From assembly GCA_018105865.1 (NCBI GenBank), contig CM030849.1, positions 5,382,633 to 5,446,632 of the forward strand: a DNA stretch of 64,000 bases, in the 5' to 3' direction. A program made the position numbers and the translations under genes. This stretch comes from Metaphire vulgaris (lineage: Eukaryota > Annelida > Clitellata > Crassiclitellata > Megascolecidae). Every line of letters begins with the position of its first letter. Positions within the stretch are counted from its first letter, which is position 1. Under the pieces are notes generated by a model, which had not been told where the DNA came from, made no database searches, and was given only the letters and a program-made list of their open reading frames with translations. Below, piece after piece: positions 11,039 to 21,859 of the stretch.

Positions 11039-14000
11039 GTGCATCACAGTATGCGTTCGTTACGTTATACGTCGACAGAGCTGCTGGCTTGCTGTCACGG
11101 TGGTCGTCCTGCACCTTGTGTCGTTGAAACGCTATCTGAATTTGGGATTCTCAGACTCTATGAGACCTACATGCGTAAAGCCCATCGCCATCGCGGAAAA
11201 AGAGGAGGAAGACGACGATATAAACCACTCCTTACAAGTTTAACGAATGGAGTGTATATTGTAGCTAGCTCAGTCAGAAGCAACCCTCAGATACATGAGT
11301 GTGTTCGGCCTAGGGAGCTACAACCAGTTCACTGTCATCGTCTTTCACTTGGTGCAAATAGAACTCTAAAGTTCGGCTTACTAAACATCCGTGCAGTAAA
11401 CCATAAGCTGGATGACTTACTAGAACTGAGTCGAGATCTTAGAACCCAGGTTCTATGCCTGTGTGAGACCTGGCATGACTCAAACTCAGCATGGATCGGA
11501 CGACTACTCCAGGATAGATATACAGTCGTCGAGCAAGCTCGCAGACGCTCTACACGAGAGATAGAGAAACTGTCCACCAATCACGGCGGAGTGGCAATCT
11601 GCGCCACACCTGGGATTCGTATGATGAGGATGGAAATTCCAATGATCGCCCAAACCTTCGAATCCGTCTGCGCGCGTGTCACCTCAGAGTCGTCATGTGT
11701 GATAGCGGCAATATACAGACCTGGATCAGCGGCAATATCTCAGCTATTCTTCGCGGAGCTGTCTGAACTTCTGAGCCACCTGGCCTCGCTTACAGACTCA
11801 ATCTATGTAGTGGGGGACTTCAACGTACGTCTAGACAGATCAGAAGACCCCGCAAGTATACAACTGAAAGAACTCTTTGACACCTACAATTTCATCCTCA
11901 AACTTACTAATGCGACACATGCCGCTGGAGGGGTCCTCGATATCGTCGCCGTCCGTGGAGAAACCGTTCCTTCGCCAGTGTCAGTGGTCAACGCCGGACT
12001 CTCCGACCATCACCTTCTCCTGTGGGATGTAGCGCTTGCACACCCCAGCCCGATCTACGCTTCAACCACTCGTCGTGCATGGAGCAAGCTCGATTTACAC
12101 GCCTTCCAGCGAGAACTCAAGCATTCCTCACTCTGTAATAACGAAGCGTGGGCGGAGATGGACGTGGATGAAATGGCGGAACTATATAATAAAGAGATCA
12201 CTACAGTATTAAACAAACTCGCTCCAGCTACAACTGTCACATGTCGCCGACGCCCCTCGGACCCCTGGTTCGATGATGAATGTCGCGAGGCAAAAAGGGC
12301 GTTGCGAGGAAAAGAACGTCTTATGCGTCGAGCGCAACAATCTGAAGTCCAGGAGGTTACGCAAAGCTGGGAAGCGCAACGTAAAGAATACAGAAGACTT
12401 CTTCGACGAAAAAAAGAATTATTCTGGAATGAAAAAGTGGAAGCTGGGCAATCCGCACAGCAATGGCGGACTCTAGACGCGCTTCTTGGACGTGGACGTA
12501 CACAAGTGTCCGACTCGATTAAAGCTGAGCTCTTCGCTGAGTGTATCAGGGAAAAAAGTGCGGGAATACGCACTGCCACTGAAATGTATGCTCCGCCAAC
12601 GTTCAAACCAGCAAATCCCCTCCACTCGTTCTGCACCCTCCGAGCGCTGACGGTAGAAGAAGTCGCCGCAAGCATACGGGCACTCCCGGACAAACACTGC
12701 TCCTTGGACCCATTACCAACTAGTCTACTCAAAGAGAGTGCTGAATTTTTAACTCCGTTTATCACTGAGCTCTTCAATCGCTCGATCTCCTCGGGGACAG
12801 TGCCTACTATCTTTAAGACCGCTTATGTTGTTCCTCGGATCAAGAAATCTAACTCTGACCCCTCAGATGTCAAATCATATCGACCGATCTCCAACCTATC
12901 GGTTCTTTCTAAGCTACTGGAGCGCCTTGTAGCAAGTCAGCTCAACCAATATCTGACGACTCACAAGCTGCTTCCAAGTCTGCAGTCGGCCTATCGCGCC
13001 TCACACTCGACCGAGACAGCGGTCCTGAAGGTAATTGCAGATATCCTACGTGAACTCGACACTGGAAAGGTAGCGGCACTGATACTACTAGACCTGACTT
13101 CAGCGTTCGATACTGTCGACCACGACACTCTGCTGAAGAGGCTGGAAATAACTTACGGAGTTGGTGGCACCGCACTTGCATGGTTCTCATCATACCTTAA
13201 CCAGCGCACTTACTCTGTACGCTGCGCCAACTCAACATCGGAGAATTACCCAGTCACAAATGGGGTCCCTCAAGGTTCAGTCCTCGGACCCATCCTCTTT
13301 GCATTATACCTGGTCGATCTACTCGACATAGCTCACAAGCATGATCTGCAGGCACACCTATATGCAGATGATACCCAAGTATATGGGAGTTGTCACTCAG
13401 CTCTAACCCAACAACTCCAATCACGAATTACGAACTGTGTCGCAGAAATGACAGAATGGCTAGGCTCAAATCGTCTCCAGCTCAATACTGCGAAGACAGA
13501 AATCTTATGGATGGCAACCGGAAGACAGCAGCACCTGCTCCAATCCACTTCGGTCCGGATCAATGGTCACGATATCCATCCAAGCCCCTATGTCAGAAAT
13601 CTCGGCATCTATATCGATAATACCGCCACGACGAGGCAACACGTGATACGCACCGTCGCCAGCTGCTTTGCAGCACTGCGGTTAATTCGCAGCATACGAA
13701 AATATGTATCTCTGAATGCCCTGAAGACTTTGATCAGTGCCTTAGTAATCACTAAACTTGACTACGGCAATGCCACCTTAGCAGGGCTCCCGAAACACCT
13801 CCTCGACAGACTCCAGAGCGTACTTCATGCGGCTGCACGCCTGATCCATCGATCAAGGAAGTATGACCACATCACGCCACTGTTGATCGACCTACACTGG
13901 CTCTCGGTCCCCGAGCGAATAACGTATAAGTTGGCAACCCTCGTCTATCGGTGCCTGCACGACATCGGCCCCTCCTATCTCCGGTGCGAACTCCAGAGAT

Positions 14001-14224
14001 CGGCTGACACAGACAGTAGAAGGCGTCTGCGATCTGGCTCCACTCAAGCACTCCTCGTGCCGCGCACACGCCTTGCCACTGCCGGCGACCGTGCCTTCTC
14101 GGTTACTGCAGCGAAAGCCTGGAATCGTCTTCCCATTTCTGTCCAAACATCAACTTCTCTTGACATATTTAAGAAGCGACTGAAGACTTGGCTGTTCGAG
14201 ATCAGCTATTCTGGTAGATCCTGA
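11039..14224 (+). CDS. CR1/L2-like retrotransposon ORF2: endonuclease and reverse transcriptase
   Basis: Open for 1,061 codons. From about residue 115 an AP-endonuclease-like domain is seen: LNIRAVNHKLDD, CETWH, IYRPG, GDFNVRLD (about residue 259), SDHHLLLWD (about 322). The reverse transcriptase follows from about residue 590: SYRPISNLSVLSKLLERL, a conserved SAYRxxHSTETAVL block, LDLTSAFDTVDH, GVPQGSVLGP, and the catalytic YADD at about residue 774. The C-terminus has AWNRLPISVQ, usual for this group. It copies its own RNA at a nicked target. The true start may be inside the first 100 residues, which look like leader sequence. No separate gag-like ORF1 is evident. The absence of stops and the presence of all catalytic boxes suggest recent activity. 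Confidence 0.9.
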   Translation: MHHSMRSLRYTSTELLACCHGGRPAPCVVETLSEFGILRLYETYMRKAHRHRGKRGGRRRYKPLLTSLTNGVYIVASSVRSNPQIHECVRPRELQPVHCHRLSLGANRTLKFGLLNIRAVNHKLDDLLELSRDLRTQVLCLCETWHDSNSAWIGRLLQDRYTVVEQARRRSTREIEKLSTNHGGVAICATPGIRMMRMEIPMIAQTFESVCARVTSESSCVIAAIYRPGSAAISQLFFAELSELLSHLASLTDSIYVVGDFNVRLDRSEDPASIQLKELFDTYNFILKLTNATHAAGGVLDIVAVRGETVPSPVSVVNAGLSDHHLLLWDVALAHPSPIYASTTRRAWSKLDLHAFQRELKHSSLCNNEAWAEMDVDEMAELYNKEITTVLNKLAPATTVTCRRRPSDPWFDDECREAKRALRGKERLMRRAQQSEVQEVTQSWEAQRKEYRRLLRRKKELFWNEKVEAGQSAQQWRTLDALLGRGRTQVSDSIKAELFAECIREKSAGIRTATEMYAPPTFKPANPLHSFCTLRALTVEEVAASIRALPDKHCSLDPLPTSLLKESAEFLTPFITELFNRSISSGTVPTIFKTAYVVPRIKKSNSDPSDVKSYRPISNLSVLSKLLERLVASQLNQYLTTHKLLPSLQSAYRASHSTETAVLKVIADILRELDTGKVAALILLDLTSAFDTVDHDTLLKRLEITYGVGGTALAWFSSYLNQRTYSVRCANSTSENYPVTNGVPQGSVLGPILFALYLVDLLDIAHKHDLQAHLYADDTQVYGSCHSALTQQLQSRITNCVAEMTEWLGSNRLQLNTAKTEILWMATGRQQHLLQSTSVRINGHDIHPSPYVRNLGIYIDNTATTRQHVIRTVASCFAALRLIRSIRKYVSLNALKTLISALVITKLDYGNATLAGLPKHLLDRLQSVLHAAARLIHRSRKYDHITPLLIDLHWLSVPERITYKLATLVYRCLHDIGPSYLRCELQRSADTDSRRRLRSGSTQALLVPRTRLATAGDRAFSVTAAKAWNRLPISVQTSTSLDIFKKRLKTWLFEISYSGRS

Positions 14225-14334
14225 CCTATAGGCCTATTATTCATGTACAATGTAATGTGTTCGAGTAGTCCTTCTAGGACGATTTGCCACAAAAATCTTA
14301 ACTTTCAATAAATAAATAAATAAATAAATACAAT

Positions 14335-14541
14335 GTCTTTCAGTGCGCCATCGTCGTTTGTCGGCGGTTGGCTACAAGAATGGGTCAGTGTTCTCCATCG
14401 GGATCTGTCCTGCCTTGTCTCTAGAAAGACCAGTCCACGCCGTGATGTTGTCTATTAAGCATATCCTTGGTCATCCTCGTCTTCTGTTTCCTTCAACAAG
14501 TCCTGTAACCACACTGCGACCATACGTCAACGTCTTTAGAT
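14335..14541 (-). pseudogene. Non-LTR retrotransposon C-terminal fragment
   Basis: The minus-strand translation reads RRRGCPRICLIDNITAWTG followed by a WR-type ending: the common RRGRPxxRWxDNIxxWTG tail of one non-LTR clade. It has an internal stop and lies directly after the 3' repeat of the CR1/L2-like element, probably an older target or a neighbouring insertion. Confidence 0.55.
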
Positions 14542-15063
14542 AATCATATTTACAATATAGATGCAAGGCAAGGGTATTCAGTGTCGCTCCTTCAAAAACA
14601 GTGGGGCTCGTTCTAAGTTTACTTCAAAATTCGGCATCAATTAATTTATATTGCCTACCCACAGGGATATCGAGCAGGACTCTCTTAAAATTTCATCTTC
14701 CTAAAATGGCTTTCCATAAAAAAGACGAGCTAATATTGCGACAATGACCAGAATTCGGAGTTTTTACAGATGGAAAGATAGCACGTGATCATCCTAACAG
14801 ACAATAATTTTCTCACAATCCATTTTGAAATTTAACAAAAGCGTATAATTCATCGGGGCTGCTTGCAAAGTTGGGAAATACATAGACGATTTCATGTCAT
14901 TGACGATTGGCGTAGCAGTATTGAGAACTATATTCAGTATTAATTTGAGCCATAATAGAATGATGGAAATAAAATTTCGTCAAAGCGATTATAGTTTGAA
15001 GTTACTGAACATTTTAACGAGAATTGTGTACAAAGACAATTTTGGTGCATAATGACCACTCAC
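14542..15063. other. Intron between exons 4 and 5, duplicated part
   Basis: Aligns with 46,790-47,300 of unit B. No shared open frame is seen. Confidence 0.6.
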
Positions 15064-15408
15064 TTGACACAGAACAAGATGCTGTGAAATTTGGCGGAGT
15101 CGTTGTCATGAAATCATATCGTTCTCGTAAACTCGGACCAAAAGTCAGCTGACATTCATATCTTGTTGCGTCGTTACGGGCAATTCGAATTCGAGATTCT
15201 TGTCTATACAACTTGTCGAATGGAGCGTAATCAGCGAATGCCAAAAATATCCATGATTCTTGCTGCGGAACAACTGAGGTGCCATTTTTCTTCCACGTCA
15301 AAATGGGATAATCTGGCTCGAGGTCATACGCGGTTAGGTGATCGACTCTGCAGGACAGCGTCACAGTGGCTGGATCAGATGCATTCAATGAGCATAGTGG
15401 CCCTCTAC
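15064..15408 (-). CDS. Receptor copy A, exon 4: Ig-like domain type Y (second)
   Basis: A phase 1-1 exon of 345 bases, acceptor GATTCAG, donor GTGAGT. It reads RGPLCSLNASDPATVTLSC, then LTWKKNG, and RYECQLTF, giving the Cys...Trp...Tyr-x-Cys core of an Ig fold, with a further Cys near the end (FTASCSVSSEW). It is paralogous to exon 2. A mariner-type element sits 15 bases from the acceptor on the intron side. Confidence 0.85.
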
Positions 15409-15422
15409 CTGAATCAAATATA

Positions 15423-16278
15423 CAGGGTGTAAAAGTGAAAAGTGGCCCCTTTATGATATTTAATATCTCGGCCGCGTGTGTAGGGATTTCAATAAAATTT
15501 ATAGACCATATACTGCGAATGTTTCTGATGTAATTGCCAAATTTCATGCTGATATTTTTTGTGTTTGCTGAAATATGGCCATAAAACTAGAGACCCAAAT
15601 TTTAAAATTGACAAACAGAATATAACGTCATAATAAAGTGACAGAAATTATTTTGTTTATTTTTTGACCCTGAAAAGGGCCGTTTTAAAGGGAGTTTCAG
15701 ATGATTTGTTGCGGGAGCAGGTGCTCAAAATGCCCATGCACCCTTAGCCTTCACACATGCCGACAAGCGCTTCTTCACTGACAGTATCGACTTCTTGATC
15801 TGGTCCTCAGGCAAACTCTCCCAAATATTCTTCAGCACAGTCTTCAACTCCGTGATGTTCTGTGGCTTTGGCTGATACTTTTGATAACTGTCGAGCATGG
15901 TTCCCAGACGTGGAAGTCAAGTGGATTGATATCTGGGGAGTTGGGTGGCCAGTCATCTTTCTTGATGAAATCTGGACAATTTTGCTACAGAAAATTCTGG
16001 GTCCTTGACCTTGTATGGCGCAATGACAACGACGCAATTTTAGACTTAAAAACGATACAAATTACTATGACGTTATCTTCCGTTTGTCAATTTTAAATTT
16101 TGGGTCTCTTTAGTTTTTTGGCCATATTTTATCAAAGTCTAAAGATATTAGCCTGAAATTTGGCAATTACATCAGAAACATTCCCAGGTATATGGCCTAT
16201 AAATTGTATTGGCATCGCTCTACACGCGGCCGAGATATTCAATATCATAAAAGGGCCACTTTTCACTTTTACACCCTG
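15423..16278. mobile_element. mariner-type element with transposase remnant
   Basis: Ends CAGGGTGTAAAAGTGAAAAG and the inverted match CTTTTCACTTTTACACCCTG, with TA at the left and TG (a decayed TA) at the right. The arms are about 180 bases long. The core (about 15,700-16,030, minus strand) translates in broken frames to transposase-like pieces, including an NSPDINPLDFHVW box typical of Tc1/mariner DDE/D enzymes. Absent from unit B. Confidence 0.8.
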
Positions 16279-16891
16279 TGGATACTGTCATTTCGATAAG
16301 TATAATTGAGACCCAATATACTGCATGATTCTTTCGTATCGTCATTTATTATATGGTTGTGTCTCTCCTCTATACAGAAGTGGTCTAATCAGGAACGATA
16401 TGCAATATATAGGCCTAGTGTCAGGTTTACTAGCTGTCATTAAACATTTGATATTTGAGAGGCAAGAAATTATTGCGCGGAATCGAGTACATAGAAATAA
16501 ACTCCTATTAGTCCGCTGGGCTCGAGACCCCACATTTGGGGGGGGGGTCTAGGCTTGCGAATGGGAGGCGTATAGTGGCTGGCTCCCACTTTTTCTAAAT
16601 TTACGCCACATCCCGAATAGCAAAAATCTAAGTGAAATTCTTAACAAATATATTTGTCGCATAAATTAACAAACCAGACAACTATTTGCAAGATAAATTT
16701 AATGATATATCAGTCACTCGAACTCTGTAACTATCCCTAATAGTTAAGAGTGATTGAACATTGTAAAACTGCTAGAAAGGAATTAACACTAATAAATTGG
16801 AGCTTTTGCACAATATGAATATACTGTAGGCCTATGACGCTAGAGATTTTGCCAGAACACACTTAAAGCGTGCGATTCTCGTCGGACTTAC
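16279..16891. other. Intron between exons 3 and 4
   Basis: Aligns with 47,940-47,970 and 48,363-48,877 of unit B. No shared open frame is seen. Confidence 0.6.
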
Positions 16892-17224
16892 GTATTACAA
16901 TTAAGTGCGCTGCCGAAACGCAACTGGACTGTGTGTACTTTAAGATGTACAGCCCAGCAGTGGAATATTGTGGAGAGCCTTGTAGATACACCGTTGAATT
17001 TAAGATCGTTAGATCCGTTGGAGTGGATGCATAGAATGAAGAAAGCCTTGGGTCCAGAACGCCATCTTGGTCTGTGATGTTCCGTAATAGACTGGACGAA
17101 TCGGAATATGAGAAAATTTGCCATTGGAAAGGTTGACTGTTGTTCAAGCGTTTGAATGAAGCTGGGCTTCCATCGTAAACGACAATGTTCGCCAGATTCG
17201 CTGGGCAATTCTCGGCATACGGAT
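16892..17224 (-). CDS. Receptor copy A, exon 3: Ig-like domain type X (second)
   Basis: A phase 1-1 exon of 333 bases, acceptor TTACTTAG, donor GTAAGT. It reads AENCPANLANIVVYDGSPAS, then FQWQIF, and ends STAGLYILKYTQSSCVSAAH. The pattern (Cys, V.Y.G..ASF, W.W, AGLY...Y, late Cys) fits an Ig V-like sheet whose last strand has AGLY in place of DxGxYxC, with the second Cys displaced. It is paralogous to exon 1. The unit B exon is 339 bases. Confidence 0.83.
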
Positions 17225-17387
17225 CTAAGTAACAGATTGCATCATGAAGAGTAAACAGTTGGAGACCATTTATCAATTTTATATTTGCAGTATGCCATTG
17301 GCTGTTTAGAAGTAGGCTAACTGATCTTATAAACGCATCCTAACGTGTAGCATACAAATTGACACGAGTGGCTTGTGTGAGTGCATA

Positions 17388-18215
17388 TGTGGCGACCCCG
17401 GCTCGCGGTCTCGTCGCGTGGCCGGCGGTAGGGCGGTCCCCAACGCCCGCTCGGTTTCCCGATCGCCATATGCCGCCGACTCTGCCTGATCGGCTGCGTC
17501 TGTTTGCCTTTCTGGTTCACCGACATCAGACGAGGAGTCCGCGGCTGTCGGGCAGGCCGCGTACTGAGGATGGCCGTTCCTCAACACAGGGTTCTGATTT
17601 TCCTCGTCTGACGTCTCTGGATACGTTCCGGCTCAAGCCTCGTCCGAGAGACCCTTTAACTCGCTCCTCTTATTGATGGCCACCGATTGGTCTCGGCGCC
17701 TTAAGCGATTTCGGTACTTTTTCATGGTCAGTGGCTTCGACTTGGAGCCACATCTCTTCATTCTCGGTAATATAACCGTCTTCCGCTCTCTTAAAGACAG
17801 GCGGCGTTGTTTATCTTCTGTTGCGGCTTCTTAGCACGCTTGGTACCTTCTGCCCTCGCTCCTAGACGGGCAGCGGCGTTTATTTGATATCTTTGCGGTT
17901 GCACCAAAAACTGGTCTTACCGTGCCTGAATGGGCGGTGGTCCACTTTTTTTTCCAAACGGTCACTTCACCCAAACTGACTCCCCGCGCCCCGACAGGCG
18001 GGCGTCTGTCTCCTTCCTTGGCTTTTCGCACTTTATCGGGCTCCAATGCTCATTCGCTTTCAATCGCTATGCTTTTGCTTTATCGGCTCACAATGTATGT
18101 AATGGGACCGCGAAAAGCACATCTCATATCCATAACAGAAAATTTTGGAGTGTGAAACTTTTGACGGGCACTCAAACGTATTTGGCAACAGTAGTCTGTA
18201 TTTTCGCGCAATTGC
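17388..18215 (+). mobile_element. GC-rich element with TGTGGCGACC end
   Basis: Similar over most of its length to the reverse complement of about 45,550-46,667. It starts TGTGGCGACCCCGGC. Its base composition is much richer in G and C than its surroundings. Open frames here occur on both strands with no recognisable protein, so none is called. Confidence 0.6.
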
Positions 18216-18219
18216 CGGG

Positions 18220-18700
18220 ATGTGTTGGGGCCGGGGCGATTGGGAGAGGGATGAGGAGAGGGAAGGGGTTGGGAGAGGGATGGGGAGAAAAATGGAAACG
18301 GGGGTTTGGGGCCTGTGGGGTAGGGCTGAACGGGTATGGGTTGGGGTCTGGGCGGGGATGTGTTGGGGCCGGGGCAATTGGGAGAGGGATGGGGAGAGGG
18401 AAGGGGGTTGGGAGAGGGGTGAGGAGAGGGAAGTTGAACGGGGATGTGGAGCCAGTGGGGTAGGGCGGGGCGAGGATGGGTTGGAGCAGGGGCGGGATGG
18501 GTTAAGGCCGGGGCGATTGGGAGAGGGATGGGGAGAGGGAAGGGGTTGGGAGAGGGGTGAGGAGAGGGAAGTTGAACGGGCATGTGAGGCCAGTGGGGTA
18601 GGGCGGGGCGAGGATGGGTTGGAGCAGGGGCGGGATGGGTTAAGGCCGTGGCGATTGGGAGAGGGATGGGGATGGGGAGAGGAAGGGAAACGGGGATTTG
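18220..18700 (+). repeat. G-rich minisatellite (GGGAGAGGGATGGGGAGAGGG)
   Basis: Degenerate tandem units built from GGGGCGATTGGGAGAGGG and GATGGGTTGGGGC. It is followed by GAGCTGCAATTAAGATGC, a flank also found after the G-rich blocks at 30,930-31,640 and 53,455-53,705. Long open frames on both strands come from the repeat composition and are not genes. Confidence 0.85.
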
Positions 18701-19521
18701 AGCTGCAATTAAGATGCTTTGTTAAACGCTTCGTTGATTATACAGTTTTGATTAAACGATTTCGTTGTTATGGCAACAGCGTCTTGCAAAATCTGCCGTG
18801 TATCGTGACCGACAGACCATCGGTCGGACAGACATCGAGAATTATATAATAAGATATATAGGCCTACCTGAATGAATCAATTGAGCATTCGTTTTCTCGC
18901 AACTTCGATCATTTACGAATCTTTCAATTTGAAGTTAAAGGCAGTTCCAAACTCGAATTCGAGTATTTCCAGTGCGGGACTGACCTTCGGTTTCAATGGT
19001 ATGCAGTCACGCAAGTGACTTTCACCATTATAATCAGAGGTGCGATGCCCGCGTTTTACGCTGCTAGTCATTTATTTATGATTAGACGCTGAATGACTGC
19101 ATTCGCCTTGGGTACCACGACCCGGTCACATGAAAGTAACCCTTGCAATCACCGTGGAATTTTTACTCAGTTGAAAATGCATAGGTCAGTGTTCTGAAAT
19201 GGAACCGGTCGCACAATGCCAAGTAGCCTATGTTGTATCACTTTAAATAATTTAAATTTAATGCCTCTCTTCATTGGCAAACGCCATTTTTAAACGACGT
19301 CAAATCTACGCCATTTTAGTTAAATGTAATAATAAAGCTAAACCAAGTCAATTGAGGATCCTTAGATTCCCTACACAGTATAGCCTCCGATTCGGTAGAT
19401 TCACAATAGACAGTATATACGGTATAGACGTCTATAATAAGCTTAAATGAAAAGACGACTGTTAAAAGACATTTTACCAAATGACTTTCAAAAGCCGTTT
19501 TTATACGCAATGTCCACTCAC

Positions 19522-19839
19522 ACGTTATATAGCAGCACGCTGTGAAATCTGGCGCAGTCGCTGTCACGTAATCGTATGGTCCTTGCAAGGTCTCACTAAA
19601 AGTCAACCGACATTCGTATGTTGTTGCACCAGGACTGCCAATTGAAAAGCGAGATTCCGATGTATTCCAGAAGTAACGACGCAAAGGTATCGGTTCATCG
19701 TAATAAACTACTGAACTGCCAGCTATCCAATTGAAGACAGGACGGTTTGGATGGATATAGGACGCAATGTAATCAACGCTGCAAGACAGCGTCACGTTGT
19801 TTGCATCAGATGCGTTGTAGGAACACACCGGTCCACTTC
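19522..19839 (-). CDS. Receptor copy A, exon 2: Ig-like domain type Y (first)
   Basis: A phase 1-1 exon of 318 bases, acceptor ATTTAG, donor GTGAGT. It reads SGPVCSYNASDANNVTLSC, FNWIAG, TTYECRLTF, then FTACCYITCEW past the splice point. The VTLSC...W...YEC core is that of an Ig domain with the usual disulphide, plus extra Cys. The unit B exon has the same length with about 20 amino-acid differences. Confidence 0.86.
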
Positions 19840-19904
19840 CTAAATCATTTTAAATAATTCTAGGTTAATATTTATATAAATTAGCACGCACACATTATAT
19901 GATA

Positions 19905-20105
19905 TGATATGATATATATATATATATATATATATACTATTGGCGTAAACTTGGATAAAAAGGTTGAGGACCAAATCCTATAGATATATTCTCTCTCACT
20001 TCCTCCAATGGCAGCCTGCCATAAAGTGAGGGGGCTTGAGCCTAGAAATAACTGTGACTTGAATATTTGACTTCAGCTCGTAGCATTTTTGTCACATAAA
20101 ACTCC

Positions 20106-20166
<61 letters not shown>
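19905..20166. repeat. (TA)n microsatellites in intron 1
   Basis: Two TA tracts (about 19,910-19,935 and 20,110-20,166) flank a short unique stretch shared with unit B (49,800-50,240). Confidence 0.9.
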
Positions 20167-20169
<3 letters not shown>

Positions 20170-20969
20170 CTTAATGTTACCGGAGTAATAACAACGTTGG
20201 ACGATAGAGCAGAAGGTCGCGAGTTCGAGACCCGCAGGAGCCCTTAGGTCGACTCAGCCTTACTCGTTAGACTTAGAGGGCGGTGGCAAAATAAGAAGTA
20301 AGATTAGTGGTAAAAAGTCGAATAGCACTGTTACGCTGTTGAAAGGTCAAGCAGTCAACTAGTCTCTACAGAATCTATGGAAAAACCACGACATATCCAT
20401 AACAACAAAGATCAAACTATGGAAAACTCTAGTTTGGCCGGTGGCAACATACGGATGTGAGACATGGACTTTGAAAACAAAAGATGAAGCAAGGATCAGG
20501 GCATTTGAGATGAAAGGATTAAGACAGATTCTGCATATATCTTGGACAAAAAACGAACTAATGAATGGGTATTAGAGAAGGGAGGTGTTACAAGAGAATT
20601 TTTGGAGCCTATCAAAAGAAGATAACTGTCGTACTTTGGCCACATCATGAGGAAGACAGGTAGGCCTACCTGTTTGGAAAAAAAGAAATGATACAAGGCA
20701 CAACTGATGGAAAAAGAAAAAAAGGCAAACCCAGAACCAGATGGACTGATAACATCATGCAATGGAAGGAAAGACAATGGAAATTGCGATCCGAATGACA
20801 GACAACAGAAAACAACAGAACAATCTCATTCATGATGCGGTCTACCCTCGTAGTGAAACTGGCTGAAGACAAGACAAGACTGTTACGCTACGCGATGCTC
20901 TAGCCCTGTGTCCGTGGTATTGCAGGACTGGCTGATGATCATAGAAACGGAGTTCAGCGCCGCCCGATG

Positions 20970-20975
<6 letters not shown>
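20167..20975 (+). mobile_element. tRNA-related SINE, split by a later insertion
   Basis: Contains a plausible pol III B box (GGTCGCGAGTTCGAGACCC, about 20,215-20,233) preceded by an A-box-like GTTGGACGATAGAGC. The unbroken copy is 50,251-50,503 in unit B. It ends in a TA tract. The copy here is split at 20,338-20,878. This is a retroposon, not a working tRNA gene. Confidence 0.6.
20338..20878 (+). mobile_element. 5'-truncated non-LTR retrotransposon tail with 11-bp TSD
   Basis: Flanked by ACTGTTACGCT on both sides (20,327-20,337 and 20,879-20,889); unit B has a single copy of this target. The plus-strand translation, with a few breaks, includes VWPVATYGCETWTLK, RAFEMKGLRQILHISW, YFGHIMRK and KGKPRTRWTDNI, the standard C-terminal region after the reverse transcriptase. 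The 3' end has AAGAC repeats. Confidence 0.85.

Positions 20976-21050
<75 letters not shown>
20973..21050. repeat. (TA)n microsatellite
   Basis: Long, nearly perfect TA run ending the SINE; the counterpart is 50,500-50,555. Confidence 0.95.
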
Positions 21051-21054
<4 letters not shown>

Positions 21055-21267
21055 GGATTATGTATTACGCGACGTTGATGTATTGTATAAGCATGCATAT
21101 TGCTTAAATGCGACTCTAACTACTAAAAGATCTACACAACAGATTAAAAAGATATAAGCCCCGAGGAATCGTTGAACTGCAGACTAGTAAGTAAGTGAGT
21201 TTCCAACATCTAACAACAACAACATCTACAGGCGCATATGGCACTCATCTTGCACTCATCAGGAACC

Positions 21268-21545
21268 AGGTCCGTCGGAACAAATTTTCAGCAGGGGGTG
21301 CAGATTTTTTCCAGGTAAAAGCAGTAGAGTCATCTCACACTTTTCTTGGATGCGAGATGATTTTTGGCAAATTGTTTGCAAATCTTGGTAATTTTTGGCC
21401 AATTTTAACACATTTTGGCAATTTTAGGGCCAATTTAGTTGGAAGGGGGTGCAGACAGGATGCAGACCATCTTCTTTCCAGGGGTGCACTGCACCACCTA
21501 AATTTTTCCAGGGGGTGCAGCTGCACCCCCACTTCTGGCGGGCCT
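21268..21545. mobile_element. MITE with 10-bp TSD (ATCAGGAACC)
   Basis: Imperfect inverted ends AGGTCCGTCGGAA and TTCTGGCGGGCCT, flanked on both sides by ATCAGGAACC (21,258-21,267 and 21,546-21,555). A TSD of 9-10 bp would suit a Mutator-like element. The inside repeats GGGGGTGCAG. No coding capacity. Confidence 0.7.
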
Positions 21546-21859
21546 ATCAGGAACCGTCGCCTACAATTAGTCATTTATTTTTAGCCCTATCCACCATTTG
21601 TAGCTCCTCCTTTGTGTTGCCTCAACACAAGGCGTTCATCGTCAATGGCATAACTCTGACAGCATAAATAGAGTGAATGAACATTCGATGTCATATTATA
21701 CAGTTTATATTTCTGAAACCGTTCGAGAACTTGTTATAAAAGCATAATATGACGTCTCAGTTAAGTGAGCTCTATCGCTGTTATTATCAAGAGATTTTAA
21801 AGACTATAGTATAATAATAATAATCAGAAGTGGTTTAGGAGGCTAAGTAAGTCTGTGTG

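Larger units (their letters stand above)
10620..14331 (+). mobile_element. Apparently full-length CR1/L2-like non-LTR retrotransposon
   Basis: Contains a 5' region with tandem repeats, one long intact reading frame and a 3' end of (AATA)n (about 14,308-14,331), typical of CR1/L2-group elements, which end in short repeats and not poly(A). The unit B locus lacks it, so it inserted after the duplication or was lost in B. The 5' boundary is approximate. It sits in the receptor intron between exons 4 and 5, antisense to the receptor. Confidence 0.82.
17341..19357. mobile_element. 2-kb insertion present only in unit A intron
   Basis: Unit B has an intron of only 241 bases between exons 2 and 3 (49,217-49,456); unit A has 2.3 kb. 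The extra DNA contains a GC-rich segment starting TGTGGCGACC at 17,388 (related to the inverted segment ending at 46,667), a G-rich minisatellite (18,220-18,700), and unassigned sequence to 19,357. A possible right end with GGTCGCACA lies at about 19,207-19,215. Confidence 0.65.

Noticed and set aside
10803..11243. Separate ORF1 of the retrotransposon
   Set aside because: It mainly translates the 27-bp tandem repeat and has no zinc knuckle, coiled coil or other ORF1 feature.
12055..12777. 240-codon minus-strand frame
   Set aside because: Antisense shadow of the intact retrotransposon reading frame.
17930..18849. Long open frames on both strands
   Set aside because: They follow the G-rich minisatellite, are low complexity, occur on both strands at once and match no domain.
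20200..20235. tRNA gene
   Set aside because: Only the B-box-like part is good; no cloverleaf is formed, and the unit is repeated as a SINE in the other duplicate.
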